64,000 bases of DNA from Ilex aquifolium (lineage: Eukaryota; Streptophyta; Magnoliopsida; Aquifoliales; Aquifoliaceae): contig OX637395.1 of the NCBI GenBank assembly GCA_951799425.1, forward strand, positions 38,216,323-38,280,322, given 5' to 3'. Position 1 is the first letter of the stretch. Every line of letters starts with the position of its first letter. A program made the position numbers and the translations under genes. The notes under the pieces are model-generated. The model was not told the origin of the DNA. It did no database searches and was given only the letters and a program-made list of their open reading frames with translations. Shown one piece after another: positions 1 through 9,696 of the stretch.

Positions 1-628
1 AAGATATTCTAGAAGAAAATCAAGGGGGTCTGTGTTGGACTTGGTGGGATCTCTTTCCATATACTTCTTCACCTCCTCGATTATCTGTATATTCCTATTA
101 GGAGTTGGATGCACCCCAAGTAGTACTCTAATTTCTACTTGTTTTGGCAGTGACCAGTGGTGTCAAACGTTTTCCACCTTTTATAAAAAGTAAATCTCAA
201 CATGTTGAAAAATCCTTGGGATCACAAATGCATGTGATAAGTTGTTTTGAAGGAGAATTATTTGTTATGAAAGTCAAGAGATAAGAGGAAATGAGGTGGA
301 CGGGAGAGAAAGTAGGTGTCCAAAGAGAGAGCTACAAAGTCACACTATGGAGACAATTATCAGGAAAAACTGGGGTTAAGGAGAAATTGGTTGAGGTTTC
401 CATTTGGAAACCGAATCTGAATCTGTGGACTTTCCAGTCTAGACGTCCCAAAAGTTTCATTATTATGGTAATTAACTACAAATATCAGAATTATTCTACC
501 ATTAATTAGTTTATGAAAAATGCAAGTTGATATAATGTTTGATTCAAAAATGAAATGTTTACATAGTAAATACCATAGAGACATGTTAAACTAAAGCTAC
601 ACTTATTATTTGTATTTACCCATTGTGT
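1..628. repeat. Downstream flank of LecRK-A1 (recurrent cluster module)
   Basis: Non-coding. Bases 150-620 recur, diverged, downstream of the other subgroup A receptors (about 9370-9696 and 23266-23600) and as an orphan at 31750-32220. Shared landmarks are the stretch around TGCATGTGATAAGTTGTTTT and the GGAGAATTATTTGTTATG block near 250. The first 120 bases also resemble the modules starting near 20455 and 29570. The short reading frames here are not conserved between copies, so I read this as 3' flanking DNA carried along with each receptor duplication. Confidence 0.7.
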
Positions 629-2719
629 CTACAGAAGCGATGCAGATGGAGACGAAGCTACGGAAGATGTGGTAACCCTTGAGGAATCGGTGTTATAAAT
701 GTAGCTGGAAGACTGGATCTGGTTGCTCTCGGACACAATGGTTCCATAGGACAATAGCTGTGAAGAAGTAAGCATATGTGCTGAGGGAGCTGAATATGTT
801 GGCACTGGCATTTGGGGCGGAAGAATGGGCAATGTGGCTTCAAAATTGAGGACATGAATTGCTTGTCTAATTGAAGGCCGGTGACTGGGATCTGGATGAG
901 CACACCAAAGCCCCACAATCATCAAATGTTCTATTTCTTGCTCATCAAAATCTGCTGATAGTTTCGGGTCAACTGCTTCAAGGAGCTTACCCATTCCAGA
1001 AAGGTTCCAAACCCACTCAACCATTCTTATCTGACTTTCTGCGGCATTGGGATCTATGGGTTTTCTGCCACATGCTAATTCCAATGCTACAATTCCAAAG
1101 CTGTATATATCTGACTCCGTGCTAGACTTGCCAGTTATGATACATGCAGGATCCATGTAGCCCATAGTCCCTGCCAAAACTGTCGTCTGGGATCCTTTTC
1201 CATGATCAACCATCCTAGCTAACCCAAAATCCCCAAGTTTTGCATTGAAATTTATATCTAACATAACATTGCTTGATTTTATATCTCTATGCACCACACA
1301 TTGTTCCCACTCCTCGTGTAAATACAGTAGTGCAGAGGCCAAGCCTCGAGCAATTTTGTACCTCATCACCCAGCTCAACAAGTTTTTTTCTTTGAAAAGA
1401 TGAGTATCTAAGCTACCATTGGGCATGAAGTCATAAACAAGTAGAAGTTCTCTTCTCTCATGGCACCAACCAATAAGCTGCACCAGATTCCTATGCCTGA
1501 GTCGACTGATGGTCTTGACCTCTGAGGCATACTCCTTTATCCCCTGTTTAGACCCACTCGATACCCTTTTAACAGCAACATAGGAGTTTAACTCCTTCAA
1601 GAAACCTCTATAAACACCACCAAACCCTCCCTCTCCAAGCTTCTCTTCCTCCGCAAAGTTGTTCGTTGCACGAACTAATTCTCCATACGAGAATTTCTTA
1701 GGTCCACTACCCTTTTCGAATTGGTCATCCATGGACGGCTCAAACACAAGATCTTGTTCTTCCCTTTTTCTCTTCTTAAACAAGCCATAGCCAAGCAAAC
1801 CCAACCCGAAAATAACCAAAATACCCACAGATAACCCGACCACTAGTCCTTTCTTATCTTTCCCTTTTCCAGTGATGATTCTATTGGGATCTGGACTTGG
1901 GATTGGAGTTGGGCTTCTTGTATCATTTTGAGCTTGTAAACTAGAATTAAACTCCCATGTTCTAATATTATTTCTCTCAAAAAGATTTCCCGTTGCGGCT
2001 GAGAAGCCAAAAATAACCCATTCTGGTAAGTGATCTTGTAGATTCACTACATAGTTAAGGTTAGCATGTTGGGTTCCATTATTTGAAAAACTGGTGAAAA
2101 CAACTGTGAGCCTTCTGGAACTAGAATTATAGCTAATCCAAGCTTCATTTTCTATCCCCTGTGTAATATCGTTAAACCATCTTGTAGTATTTTCAGATTC
2201 CATAAAGTTGATATTGATACCTACATGTGTGAAAGGGGGATCCCAAGTATCCTGAAAAGTATCAAATTCCACTGCAACAAAATGACCCACAGTTGAGTTT
2301 GTGTTTGATGTCTGGTTCCAACCTACAAGACCAAGGGTACCACCTGTGGCGTTTTCAGGGATATTGGAACCGACAGGAGCCAGGAAGAAAGCTAGCCCAT
2401 GTCCATAGCTATGACTACCCTCTGAATCAATTACGAAAGAGAAATGGGTTGTGAAGTCTGCCATGGTCCCTGAAGCATTGTCCCATAAGTGCAGCGGTTG
2501 GATGTATGTGGCTCGACCAATTCTTCGACCTAATGTCACATTGAGCTCATTTGGGGTGACTTGGATGCCTTCTCCAGTGATATATGCAGCTCCTGTGATG
2601 TTTATATTGACATTAGCATCAAGAGGTCCGATACGAGATAGATTGAAGTATAGTGGAGATGCACAAGGGATAATGAGGAGGAAGAAAAAGGAGATATGCC
2701 AAGAGTTGCTTTCAGCCAT
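629..2719 (-). CDS. L-type lectin receptor kinase, class IX-like (LecRK-A1), intact
   Basis: A 696-residue single-exon receptor kinase. The start is taken at MAESNSW (2719), because both paralogues begin at the matching MAGSNSW; an in-frame ATG 7 codons upstream is unlikely. Residues 1-21 look like a signal peptide. A legume-lectin domain follows (about 23-260) with the VEFDT and HVGINI metal/sugar-site landmarks and many N-glycosylation sequons. A Pro-rich linker leads to one membrane helix (about 292-314) and a Ser/Thr kinase (about 355-625): GEGGFG 362-367, Lys384, HRD 477-479, DFG 497-499. The Arg before the catalytic Asp makes it an RD kinase. The tail ends YNTDSS...ASLL. Arabidopsis class IX LecRKs act in immunity and cell death; that role is inferred here. 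All key residues are present, so it is probably functional. The ligand is unknown. Confidence 0.93.
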   Translation of the reverse strand: MAESNSWHISFFFLLIIPCASPLYFNLSRIGPLDANVNINITGAAYITGEGIQVTPNELNVTLGRRIGRATYIQPLHLWDNASGTMADFTTHFSFVIDSEGSHSYGHGLAFFLAPVGSNIPENATGGTLGLVGWNQTSNTNSTVGHFVAVEFDTFQDTWDPPFTHVGININFMESENTTRWFNDITQGIENEAWISYNSSSRRLTVVFTSFSNNGTQHANLNYVVNLQDHLPEWVIFGFSAATGNLFERNNIRTWEFNSSLQAQNDTRSPTPIPSPDPNRIITGKGKDKKGLVVGLSVGILVIFGLGLLGYGLFKKRKREEQDLVFEPSMDDQFEKGSGPKKFSYGELVRATNNFAEEEKLGEGGFGGVYRGFLKELNSYVAVKRVSSGSKQGIKEYASEVKTISRLRHRNLVQLIGWCHERRELLLVYDFMPNGSLDTHLFKEKNLLSWVMRYKIARGLASALLYLHEEWEQCVVHRDIKSSNVMLDINFNAKLGDFGLARMVDHGKGSQTTVLAGTMGYMDPACIITGKSSTESDIYSFGIVALELACGRKPIDPNAAESQIRMVEWVWNLSGMGKLLEAVDPKLSADFDEQEIEHLMIVGLWCAHPDPSHRPSIRQAIHVLNFEATLPILPPQMPVPTYSAPSAHMLTSSQLLSYGTIVSESNQIQSSSYIYNTDSSRVTTSSVASSPSASLL

Positions 2720-2740
2720 GGGTACTAGGTAAATTTGCAT

Positions 2741-3420
2741 TGGGGAGGGGATTACTGTTTGCTGTATAAATAGCTAGCAACTGTTGAAGTAGTAGTGCGT
2801 CAATTTGTTGATCCAGTCTTTGTGTACTCAGCTAAGGATTTTGTTGGACATTGTGTATGTCAATTTGTTTATATATATTCTTTGAGCAGCAAATGAATGT
2901 GCCTTGAAACGCTCTTTGTTGGACATTGTGTATGAGTTCTCCTGGTTTTAGCATATTGTACGGCACTCGCCTCATACCCCATGGGCCATGGGTTCGAGTC
3001 TGGGAATTAGTCATTTCATAAGATTGTCTATTATTTACATCTCTCAAACGTTGTTATGGCGGTACAACTTTTATTTTTTTGTTGAGAAATTTAACAAATT
3101 GCAAGGGGCCGCCCATTGCACAATCATGTCAACTTCTCAATGGATGTTATACATAAACTAAAAATAGTCTCTGTAGCTGGCCAAAAAAATTAACGAAGGG
3201 AAAAGTTGAAAGCCGTCCTGAATGGATGACTCATACGTTCTATTTCAAAAAAAAAGGTAAAATAGTAAGATTACCAAGGGATTATATCAAAGGAGTTTGT
3301 CAATCACAATGTAAATACGAAGAATTCTATGGTAGCCAAAAAAAATTATTACCGTATGCCAGATACGATTTTTTGGGAGGGTTCAATCATGAAGTGCTTT
3401 AGAGTCGATTTTAAAATATT
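2741..3420. repeat. Upstream flank of LecRK-A1, also present at 16915-19330
   Basis: Non-coding flank whose diverged twin lies at 16915-19330, where it is interrupted by three insertions. This copy is the uninterrupted version and so serves as the empty-site reference. It holds a tRNA-like stretch (2940-3015, plus strand) with an A-box-like TAGCATATTG and a B-box-like GGTTCGAGTCT. That stretch may be a decayed SINE or tRNA relic; it is not a complete tRNA. Confidence 0.6.
2765..2772 (-). promoter_or_regulatory. Probable TATA box of LecRK-A1
   Basis: Minus strand TATTTATA, followed by CAGC, lies about 45 bases upstream of the ATG. The same element sits at the same spacing in paralogues A2 and A3 even though the flank is otherwise diverging. 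It implies a very short 5' leader of about 15-25 nt. Confidence 0.5.
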
Positions 3421-5194
3421 TGATTAAATATTATATTTTTTTTTATTTTAACTTGACCCGGAATAATTATTTTAAATCGATAACAAACAGTTTGCGACTT
3501 TGCGGAGTCCTTTGCAGAGCCTTGCCTTCCCCAATTGAGGAGAAGAATTCAGAAGAAAAGAAAGAGCGCAGTAAAGATGAAGTAATCGAATTACATATGA
3601 ATAAGGACAATTTAGTGTAGATGTTTTCCATTTTGGGCGGTATGAGGAGGTTAGATGTACATATTTTTATGGTTAAATTACATTTTGATCCTCTTAACTA
3701 TGATCTTTTTTTTATTGTCTTCTCAACTATTGGATTTTTCACTTTATTCTCTCAATTACTTTTATTATTTCACATTGCACTAATCGCAAACGTCCGTTAT
3801 TTTTTTGGACAAAAATTACTGACATGTTGTGGTAAAATTAAAAAAAAAAATACATAATTCTGTGGTAAAATAAAATAACTTTATGTTATAATGTCATCTT
3901 TAACTATAATAACGTGATTTTTAAAAATTGTATATTTTATGATAGATCACTATATTTTAAGATCGATTATAACTTTTTGAGTTATAATTTTAACTATTTT
4001 GAGTTGTAACTTAGACTATTTTAAATTATAACTGAGACCATTGGAATGGTTTTTTTTTTCCACAATAGTCAGGAATGTCCGAACAAGCTTACATGCACCT
4101 CAATTAATCATCTCTCCGGTTCGATTAAAGACAGGTCATCCAAGCCGGGACTAAGATATTAATAAGAGATAAATCTCTTGTGACTTGATCCCATGAAATT
4201 GCCAAGATTGAATGGTCCCTTCACTCTCAAATGTCATGAAGGAGGAGAAGAGTGTAGCCTTCAATTCTTCCAACCATCTTTACAATTTACAATCCACCTT
4301 CATTGTTAGGGACGAAATCAAGATTTTATGTTGTGGGGAGCCAACAATGATATAGACAAACATTTAATTCAATGAAGTTATTCAACAGTCATTGTTAATG
4401 ATAAATTTTTATTTATAAAGAACTTATTAAATTTAATTTTTATGCAATGTCATCGAAAAATTAATTTTGAGCACAAAACACAAAAATTGGATCATGTCAT
4501 CATAAAAATTCATTTATGACAATGTTATCATCCTCTTTTTTTCTTGTTTATAATTTAACTTTATGTTTATATAAATAAATTATAGTCGCAAAAAAAGTCA
4601 CTTATTTCTTCTCTACGATCATCAAAATAATCCAACAAGTATTTTCGTCAGTACAAATGACATTCATCCATGTGATTACATCCTAAATGGTTACTAATAT
4701 TAAGTAATTGATCTTTTTGAATACACTAAGTGAGATACTTATATATTAGGTATTTTGAAAAGTTAAAGGTTAACAATAAATTTTTTAAAAAATATGGGAG
4801 GGACAATAGAAATTTTTAAAATTTGAGGGGCCATGCCCCCTAAGCCTACTCTCAGTTTCATCCCTTGCAATAGTAAATGATGAAAACTGATTCCATGGAC
4901 CCACACCAACTCAGAACAAAGGAGGAGGAGGACCACCTCCAGCGAAGCCGAAAGAAAGTGAAGGAATATATCACAGCCACCAAGAAGAAGGTGAGGTGAT
5001 GTGATGGTGGACCCAACCTCCAACGAACCCCCAGAATCTCAAGAACGGCCGGGAAACGCCTGATAATCCAGTCCAAACACAAGAACCAAAACCAAGAAAG
5101 AAACTACAAAGCAGTTCAAACAACGTTGTTTACTTCGACGTCCGCTGAAAATTACGAGGATTCCTCGAAAGAAGATTTACCAGCATTTCATGCT
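3421..5194. other. AT-rich intergenic DNA with MITE-like debris
   Basis: No credible gene. Bases 3666-3835 match 11985-12140: both start TTAAATTACA or GTAAATTACA, then a run of weakly repeated CTCTCAATTA-type text, ending near GTTATTTTTTTGGACAAAAATTA. This belongs to the GGGTAAATTACAC repeat family seen elsewhere in the window. The remainder (3850-5194) is simple AT-rich sequence with short, low-complexity reading frames. Confidence 0.4.
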
Positions 5195-5197
5195 TAA

Positions 5198-5935
5198 TGC
5201 TTCCTTTGGTACGATGAAAAAATGAAAGAATGAAAAGTTAGAGGGATAAATAAAACATCATATTTTGTAAGGAAGAAAAATAAGAAAGATGAAAAAGTGG
5301 ATAGATTGACTTTCCTTCCAATTCACTAAAATCAATCCCTCCAACATCGGAAAGAAAGTAGATGGAAAGTTAATTATTTGTGTTAAAATATATTTTATTT
5401 GTCTATATATCTTTTAATATATACATATATTATGTATATATTAATTTCATATAAAAATACAATGATAAAATATGTATATATATATATATATTAAAAAAAA
5501 ATTATATATATATATATATTAAAAAAAATTTAAAAAATTTTAAAATAAAAATTTAAAAATTAAAATTAAAATTTAAAAATTTAAAAATAAAATTAAAAAA
5601 AATATTTTTTCCATCTTAACTAGGGGTAAAAATTTTCAACTCAACACGATGACACGACTCGAACTCGACACAAACTTGAAAATGACCTGACACGCGAACA
5701 AGAAATATAAAAAAATTTATGCCCCGTAATGACTTAACACGAATCTAACACGACACGACTCGATTGTCACTCCTAATCTTAGCCAACACAAAAAAAAAAA
5801 AAATTTAATCATTTTTATTTTTCATCCATCCAATCAAACACAAAGGAAGGAAAGTGTATCATTCATACTTTCAGAAAATGTATCCGTCCAACTTTTCATA
5901 TTTCTTACTTTCCATCATTCATACCAAACGAAGCA
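5198..5935. mobile_element. PIF/Harbinger-like MITE with TAA target duplication
   Basis: The terminal inverted repeats are TGCTTCCTTTGGTACGATG on the left and, as the reverse complement of the right end, TGCTTCGTTTGGTATGAATG. The element is flanked by TAA on both sides (5195-5197 and 5936-5938), the 3-bp duplication typical of PIF/Harbinger (Tourist-type) elements. The interior is AT-rich and non-coding. A related copy lies near 27612-28037. A second element is nested inside at 5621-5775. Confidence 0.7.
5621..5775. mobile_element. Small hAT-like MITE nested in the PIF-like MITE
   Basis: The 155-bp unit starts TAGGGGTAAAAATTTTCAAC and its right end reads, reversed, TAGGAGTGACAATCGAGTC. It is flanked by ATCTTAAC (5613-5620) and ATCTTAGC (5776-5783), an 8-bp near-duplication of the hAT type with one mismatch. 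The interior has ACACGACTCGAACTCGACAC-type text that recurs at 6060-6545, 13133-13330 and 60230-60840. Confidence 0.6.
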
Positions 5936-5938
5936 TAA

Positions 5939-6630
5939 ACCTCTCCATCAGATATACATGGAAGGATGGACTCATCATGAAATTACTGGGTAGGAACATA
6001 GGCTATAAAATGCTGTGTACGAGAGTGAGAAACATCTGCGGTCTACATGGAGACTCTGAGCTAAGGATGACAATTTTTGACACGATACGTAAATACGTCT
6101 CAAAATTGACACAAAGTTAGTCGGTTAGAGTTGATCAATTTTTAACACGAACCCGTAAATGATACAACTTGTTAACACGAATAATAAATAGGTCGGGTTA
6201 GTATTAAACACAAATAACACAAAATTGACACGATTAACACATTTAATTAATATTATATGACTAAAATTCCAAATTTTTATTATTTTTTCTCAAGCATCGA
6301 CATAATTCTTATACAAAAAAGAGGATTTGTTTACTTATTTTTATTAAGTTAATTTTTAGTTTATACAAAACACAATGAGTGTGAGTTCAATTTGGAGATA
6401 TGTAGTATTATCTTAGTATTAAATTTTTTATTCACATATTATATGGGTCAATACGAACACGATACGAAAATAAACAAGTTAAGCCAACACGATACGATTA
6501 ATTAAATGAGTTGGATTTTGATCGATCAATACTTAAAATCGACATTTGCACAGCCATGCCAAAAAGAGGTAAGTTTGCAAGAATCTGTATAGAAAGAGAT
6601 ATAAACAAACCAATAACCTCATAGTATCAA
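5939..6630. other. Intergenic DNA with ACACG-rich repeat
   Basis: No gene. Bases 6075-6545 carry the degenerate repeat built from GACACGATACG and TTAACACGA motifs, also found at 5621-5775, 13133-13330 and 60230-60840. Clear ends were not found here, so it is probably a decayed hAT-like MITE. Confidence 0.4.
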
Positions 6631-6639
6631 TTGGGGAAT

Positions 6640-6859
6640 AAATTGTTTAGAGAAGAGTATGAATGCTTGCATTCAATCTGCTTCAACTACGTAAGAGTGG
6701 GCAACATAGAACACTATTGCCGTCACGTAACCCTGAAAACACAACCGGCGAGGGAGGCCGGAAAACAGAAAACTACCGGTAAGACACAACGGCTCTCTCC
6801 GCTTTCTACCATAATGGAGGACCATCTACTGAGATTTTACACCCTCAAGAACAGTACTT
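6640..6859 (+). pseudogene. LINE ORF1 zinc-knuckle relic
   Basis: The frame opening near 6631 contains EYECLHSICFNY followed by VRVGNIEHYC. This resembles the CCHC knuckle of plant LINE ORF1 proteins, preceded by the usual EYE-L--IC lead-in, but the second Cys is Tyr and the His is Asn, so it could not bind zinc normally. Only about 40 residues are recognisable. The younger LINE starting at 6860 interrupts this sequence. Confidence 0.4.
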
Positions 6860-8378
6860 CTCGCAAAGCAGATCTGGAGACTATTTCAATATCCATCGTC
6901 CTTATTGGGTAAGGTGTTAAAGGCTAAGTACTTCCCAAATACATCAATAATGGAGGCCCAGCTAGGCTATAATCCTTCATTTACTTGGCGTAGTATGCTG
7001 GAATCTAGAAAGTACGTGGTGGAAGGTCTACGATGGCGGATTGGCAATGGGAGAAATGTTAAAATAAAATTTGATAGATGGATTCCAAGACCGACTAGTT
7101 TTAAGGTGATTAGTCCAATTTCGGGGGTAGATGATGATGCTCTTGTGTGTTCTCTGATTGACTCAGATTTGAAGACCTGGAAGATAGACAAGCTATATGA
7201 GGTGTTCTTGAATTTTGAGGCAGAAGAAATTCTTTCAATTCCAATTTGTCCAAGTCTCCCAAATGACCAGCAGGTATGGCACTATACAAAGTCAGGGAAG
7301 TTTTCAGTCAGGAGTGCATACCATTTGATTATGGATTCCAGATCCCGTGGTGAAGCAGGTGGTAGTCAAGGACAATGGGGTGGTGCATTTGTGTGGAGTT
7401 TAAATATTCCAAATAAAGTTAAGCTTTTTGCGTGGAGGACAATCCAAGATATTCTACCAACACAGTGCAACCTCGCTAGAAGGAAATTAAATGTCGACAA
7501 TAGTTGTTTTCTCTGTGGTGCTGCCCATGAATCAACTATCCATGTTCTTCTAAAATGTCCCTTTGCGAAACAAGTATGGTTAGAATCTGGGGTCAAGATG
7601 CCAGAATGTTCAGCTACTTCTTTCCATAACTGGATGGTGGATGCCTCAAGATGTCTACCATCATCGGAGGTAAGTTTTGTGTTAATTATTTGTTGGTCTA
7701 TTTGGTATAATAGAAACAAGGCTCGCATAGAAGGGGTTGTCCAGTCCCCTAGCCAAGTAGTAGACTTTTCAAGATCATACTTACATTACTTCCTGGAGGC
7801 GCAGGTTCGTAAAACTCAAAGAAACAATTCTTTTTCACCTGCTGGTTTGTCTCGCTGGTCCGCTCCTCCGCTGGGTTGTGTGAAGATAAATTTTGATGGG
7901 GCTGTTTTCAATTCTATTAAAGCAGTGGGGATTGGGGTTGCTGCCAGAGATTGGAGAGGAATTTTCATTGGGGGTTTATGTAAGCTAGTTAAAAGCTCTT
8001 TGAGTGTTGAATGTGTGGAAGCATTGGCTGCTTTTCATGCGGTGGAGTTGGGAATGGAGCTGGGGTTAACAAGTATTATTCTAGAAGGGGACTCAAAATC
8101 TACTGTGGAGGACATTAGGAGGGAGGAACCGAATCTCTCCAACTCTGGAGTTTTTATTGAACAGATCCAAAAGCTTGCTACACATTTCCATGTGTTCTCT
8201 ACTTCGTGGGTGAGGCGCTCTGCCAACAATGTGGCTGATAAATTAGCTCATTATGCTTTTCATTGTGATAATTCTGTTTCATGGAGAGAGGAACATCCAG
8301 AATTTTTGGATCCTCTTCTCCGAAAGGATATTCTCATTTAGTTTTTTAATAAAGTTTGTCGTTTCATATCAAAAAAAA
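6860..8378 (+). mobile_element. 5'-truncated LINE (non-LTR retrotransposon) with 13-bp TSD
   Basis: The insertion is bounded by a perfect 13-bp duplication, AAGAACAGTACTT, at 6847-6859 and 8379-8391; the second copy overlaps the terminal A run. The element starts in the middle of an open reading frame, with no 5' region, and ends with a short A tail. This is the usual outcome of incomplete target-primed reverse transcription. The coding content is described in the next entry. Confidence 0.9.
6863..8341 (+). CDS. LINE ORF2 C-terminal part: zf-RVT and RNase H
   Basis: The frame is open from the insertion boundary; it reads AKQIWRLF, typical of the distal part of plant LINE reverse transcriptases, and continues for about 490 residues to a stop at 8341. 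The polymerase palm is missing. Recognisable parts are a zf-RVT region (WHYTKSGKFSVRSAY, then a Cys-rich CFLCGAAHESTIHVLLKCPF near 7507-7560) and an RNase H domain (KINFDGA, about residues 335-455 from 6905, ending near WVRRSANNVADKLAHYA). The frame contains no stop or frameshift, so the insertion may be fairly young. Without the palm it cannot mobilise itself. Confidence 0.88.
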   Translation, partial: AKQIWRLFQYPSSLLGKVLKAKYFPNTSIMEAQLGYNPSFTWRSMLESRKYVVEGLRWRIGNGRNVKIKFDRWIPRPTSFKVISPISGVDDDALVCSLIDSDLKTWKIDKLYEVFLNFEAEEILSIPICPSLPNDQQVWHYTKSGKFSVRSAYHLIMDSRSRGEAGGSQGQWGGAFVWSLNIPNKVKLFAWRTIQDILPTQCNLARRKLNVDNSCFLCGAAHESTIHVLLKCPFAKQVWLESGVKMPECSATSFHNWMVDASRCLPSSEVSFVLIICWSIWYNRNKARIEGVVQSPSQVVDFSRSYLHYFLEAQVRKTQRNNSFSPAGLSRWSAPPLGCVKINFDGAVFNSIKAVGIGVAARDWRGIFIGGLCKLVKSSLSVECVEALAAFHAVELGMELGLTSIILEGDSKSTVEDIRREEPNLSNSGVFIEQIQKLATHFHVFSTSWVRRSANNVADKLAHYAFHCDNSVSWREEHPEFLDPLLRKDILI

Positions 8379-8391
8379 AAGAACAGTACTT

Positions 8392-9250
8392 TGGGCCTAA
8401 TATTGTGAAAATATGTTTATTGTGACAGTAAGAATTGCTCTTACGGTAAACATGAGTTTTAGTGTGACAATAACAACAAATGTCACTGTGAAAGTATGTT
8501 TTATTGTGAGTGTTAAGAGTGACAATAACAACTAATGTTATTGTGAAAATATGTTTTAGTGTGACATTAACAACCATTGTTGTTGTTCCAATGTAAATGT
8601 GTTGATGTGTCACTGTAGTTATTTTATTGTGTCAATATGGTTATGTTCCTATGGTTGTTATTGTCACTGTGATGTCATTGTTACTATAGTCATATTATAT
8701 ACTAAATTAGTTTTATAATTGGTGGAACGGACATGGACTAACTGCTCAATATTTGATTAATTGTCTTTCTTTTCGGTATGATGATTTCAAAACACTCGAT
8801 CATCATTTGAAAATTTTTGAAGGAAAAATGCTCTTGAATCAAATATATATACACCAAATTGGTGTTATAATTGGTGAAAAAGACACGGACCAACTGCTCA
8901 ATATATATATATACCAAATTAGTTTTATTATTGATGGAAAAGACATAGATTAACTGCTCAATATTTGATTGATTGTCTTGCTTTCCGGTATGATGATTCA
9001 AAAAACTCAATCATCATTTGAAATTTTTTGAAAGAGAAATATTCCTTAATTAGCTTGCCAAGTTCGAAATTCTTTGTGTTTGGACATGAAATTATAACTG
9101 TAATTATGATTCTTTGGACATGGAATTATTACTGTAATTATGATTCTCACATCTACATATATAGCAAAGTATTCCTTATTAGTTTAGGGTCAAAATAGGC
9201 ATTTTAAAAAAAAAAACAAAAGAGGAGTCCTATGGATCTGCTTACGAAAA
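8392..9250. repeat. Degenerate tandem and direct repeats
   Basis: Bases 8400-8690 are a loose tandem repeat built on GTGAAAATATGTTTTAGTGTGACA-like units. Bases 8739-8820 and 8955-9035 are a direct repeat of about 80 bp sharing ACTGCTCAATATTTGATT and CGGTATGATGATT. No coding content is supported. Confidence 0.55.
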
Positions 9251-9696
9251 ATTACATATCATGTATCCTTAATGATCCAATAAGTTCGCGTTTGGACCTA
9301 TTGACAAATTATACTTAATTCCAATTTTCACAACATTTTATTTTCTCAAGGCTACTCTAATTTCCACTTGTTATGGCAGTGACCAATAGTACCAAATGTT
9401 GTCTACCTTTTGTCAAAAATAGATTTCAGCATCTTGAAAAATCCTTGAGATCACTCAATGCATGTGATAAGTTGTTTTCAGGGAGAATTATTTGTTATGA
9501 AAAAGTCAGGAGATAAGGGGAAATGAAGTGGACATGAAAGAAAGTAAGTGTCCAAAGAGAGAGCTACAAAATCACACCATGGATACAATTGCTAGGAAAA
9601 TTTGGGGTTAAGGAGAAGTTGGTTGAAGTCTTCGTTTGGAAACCGAATATGAATCTGTGGACTTTCCAGTCTAGACATGTTAAACTAAAGCTACAC
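9251..9696. repeat. Downstream flank of LecRK-A2
   Basis: Bases 9360-9696 align by eye with 120-628, including the GGAGAATTATTTGTTATGAAA block and the segment ending in TGTATTTACCCATTGTGTC. It is the same duplicated module as at the left edge of the window. Nothing else is seen. Confidence 0.65.

Noticed and set aside
2940..3015. Possible tRNA gene
   Set aside because: Box A and box B resemblances only; no cloverleaf with acceptor and anticodon stems could be drawn.
6631..6912. 93-residue frame as a complete small gene
   Set aside because: Its last third lies inside the LINE insertion in the wrong frame; only the ORF1-like knuckle relic is kept.
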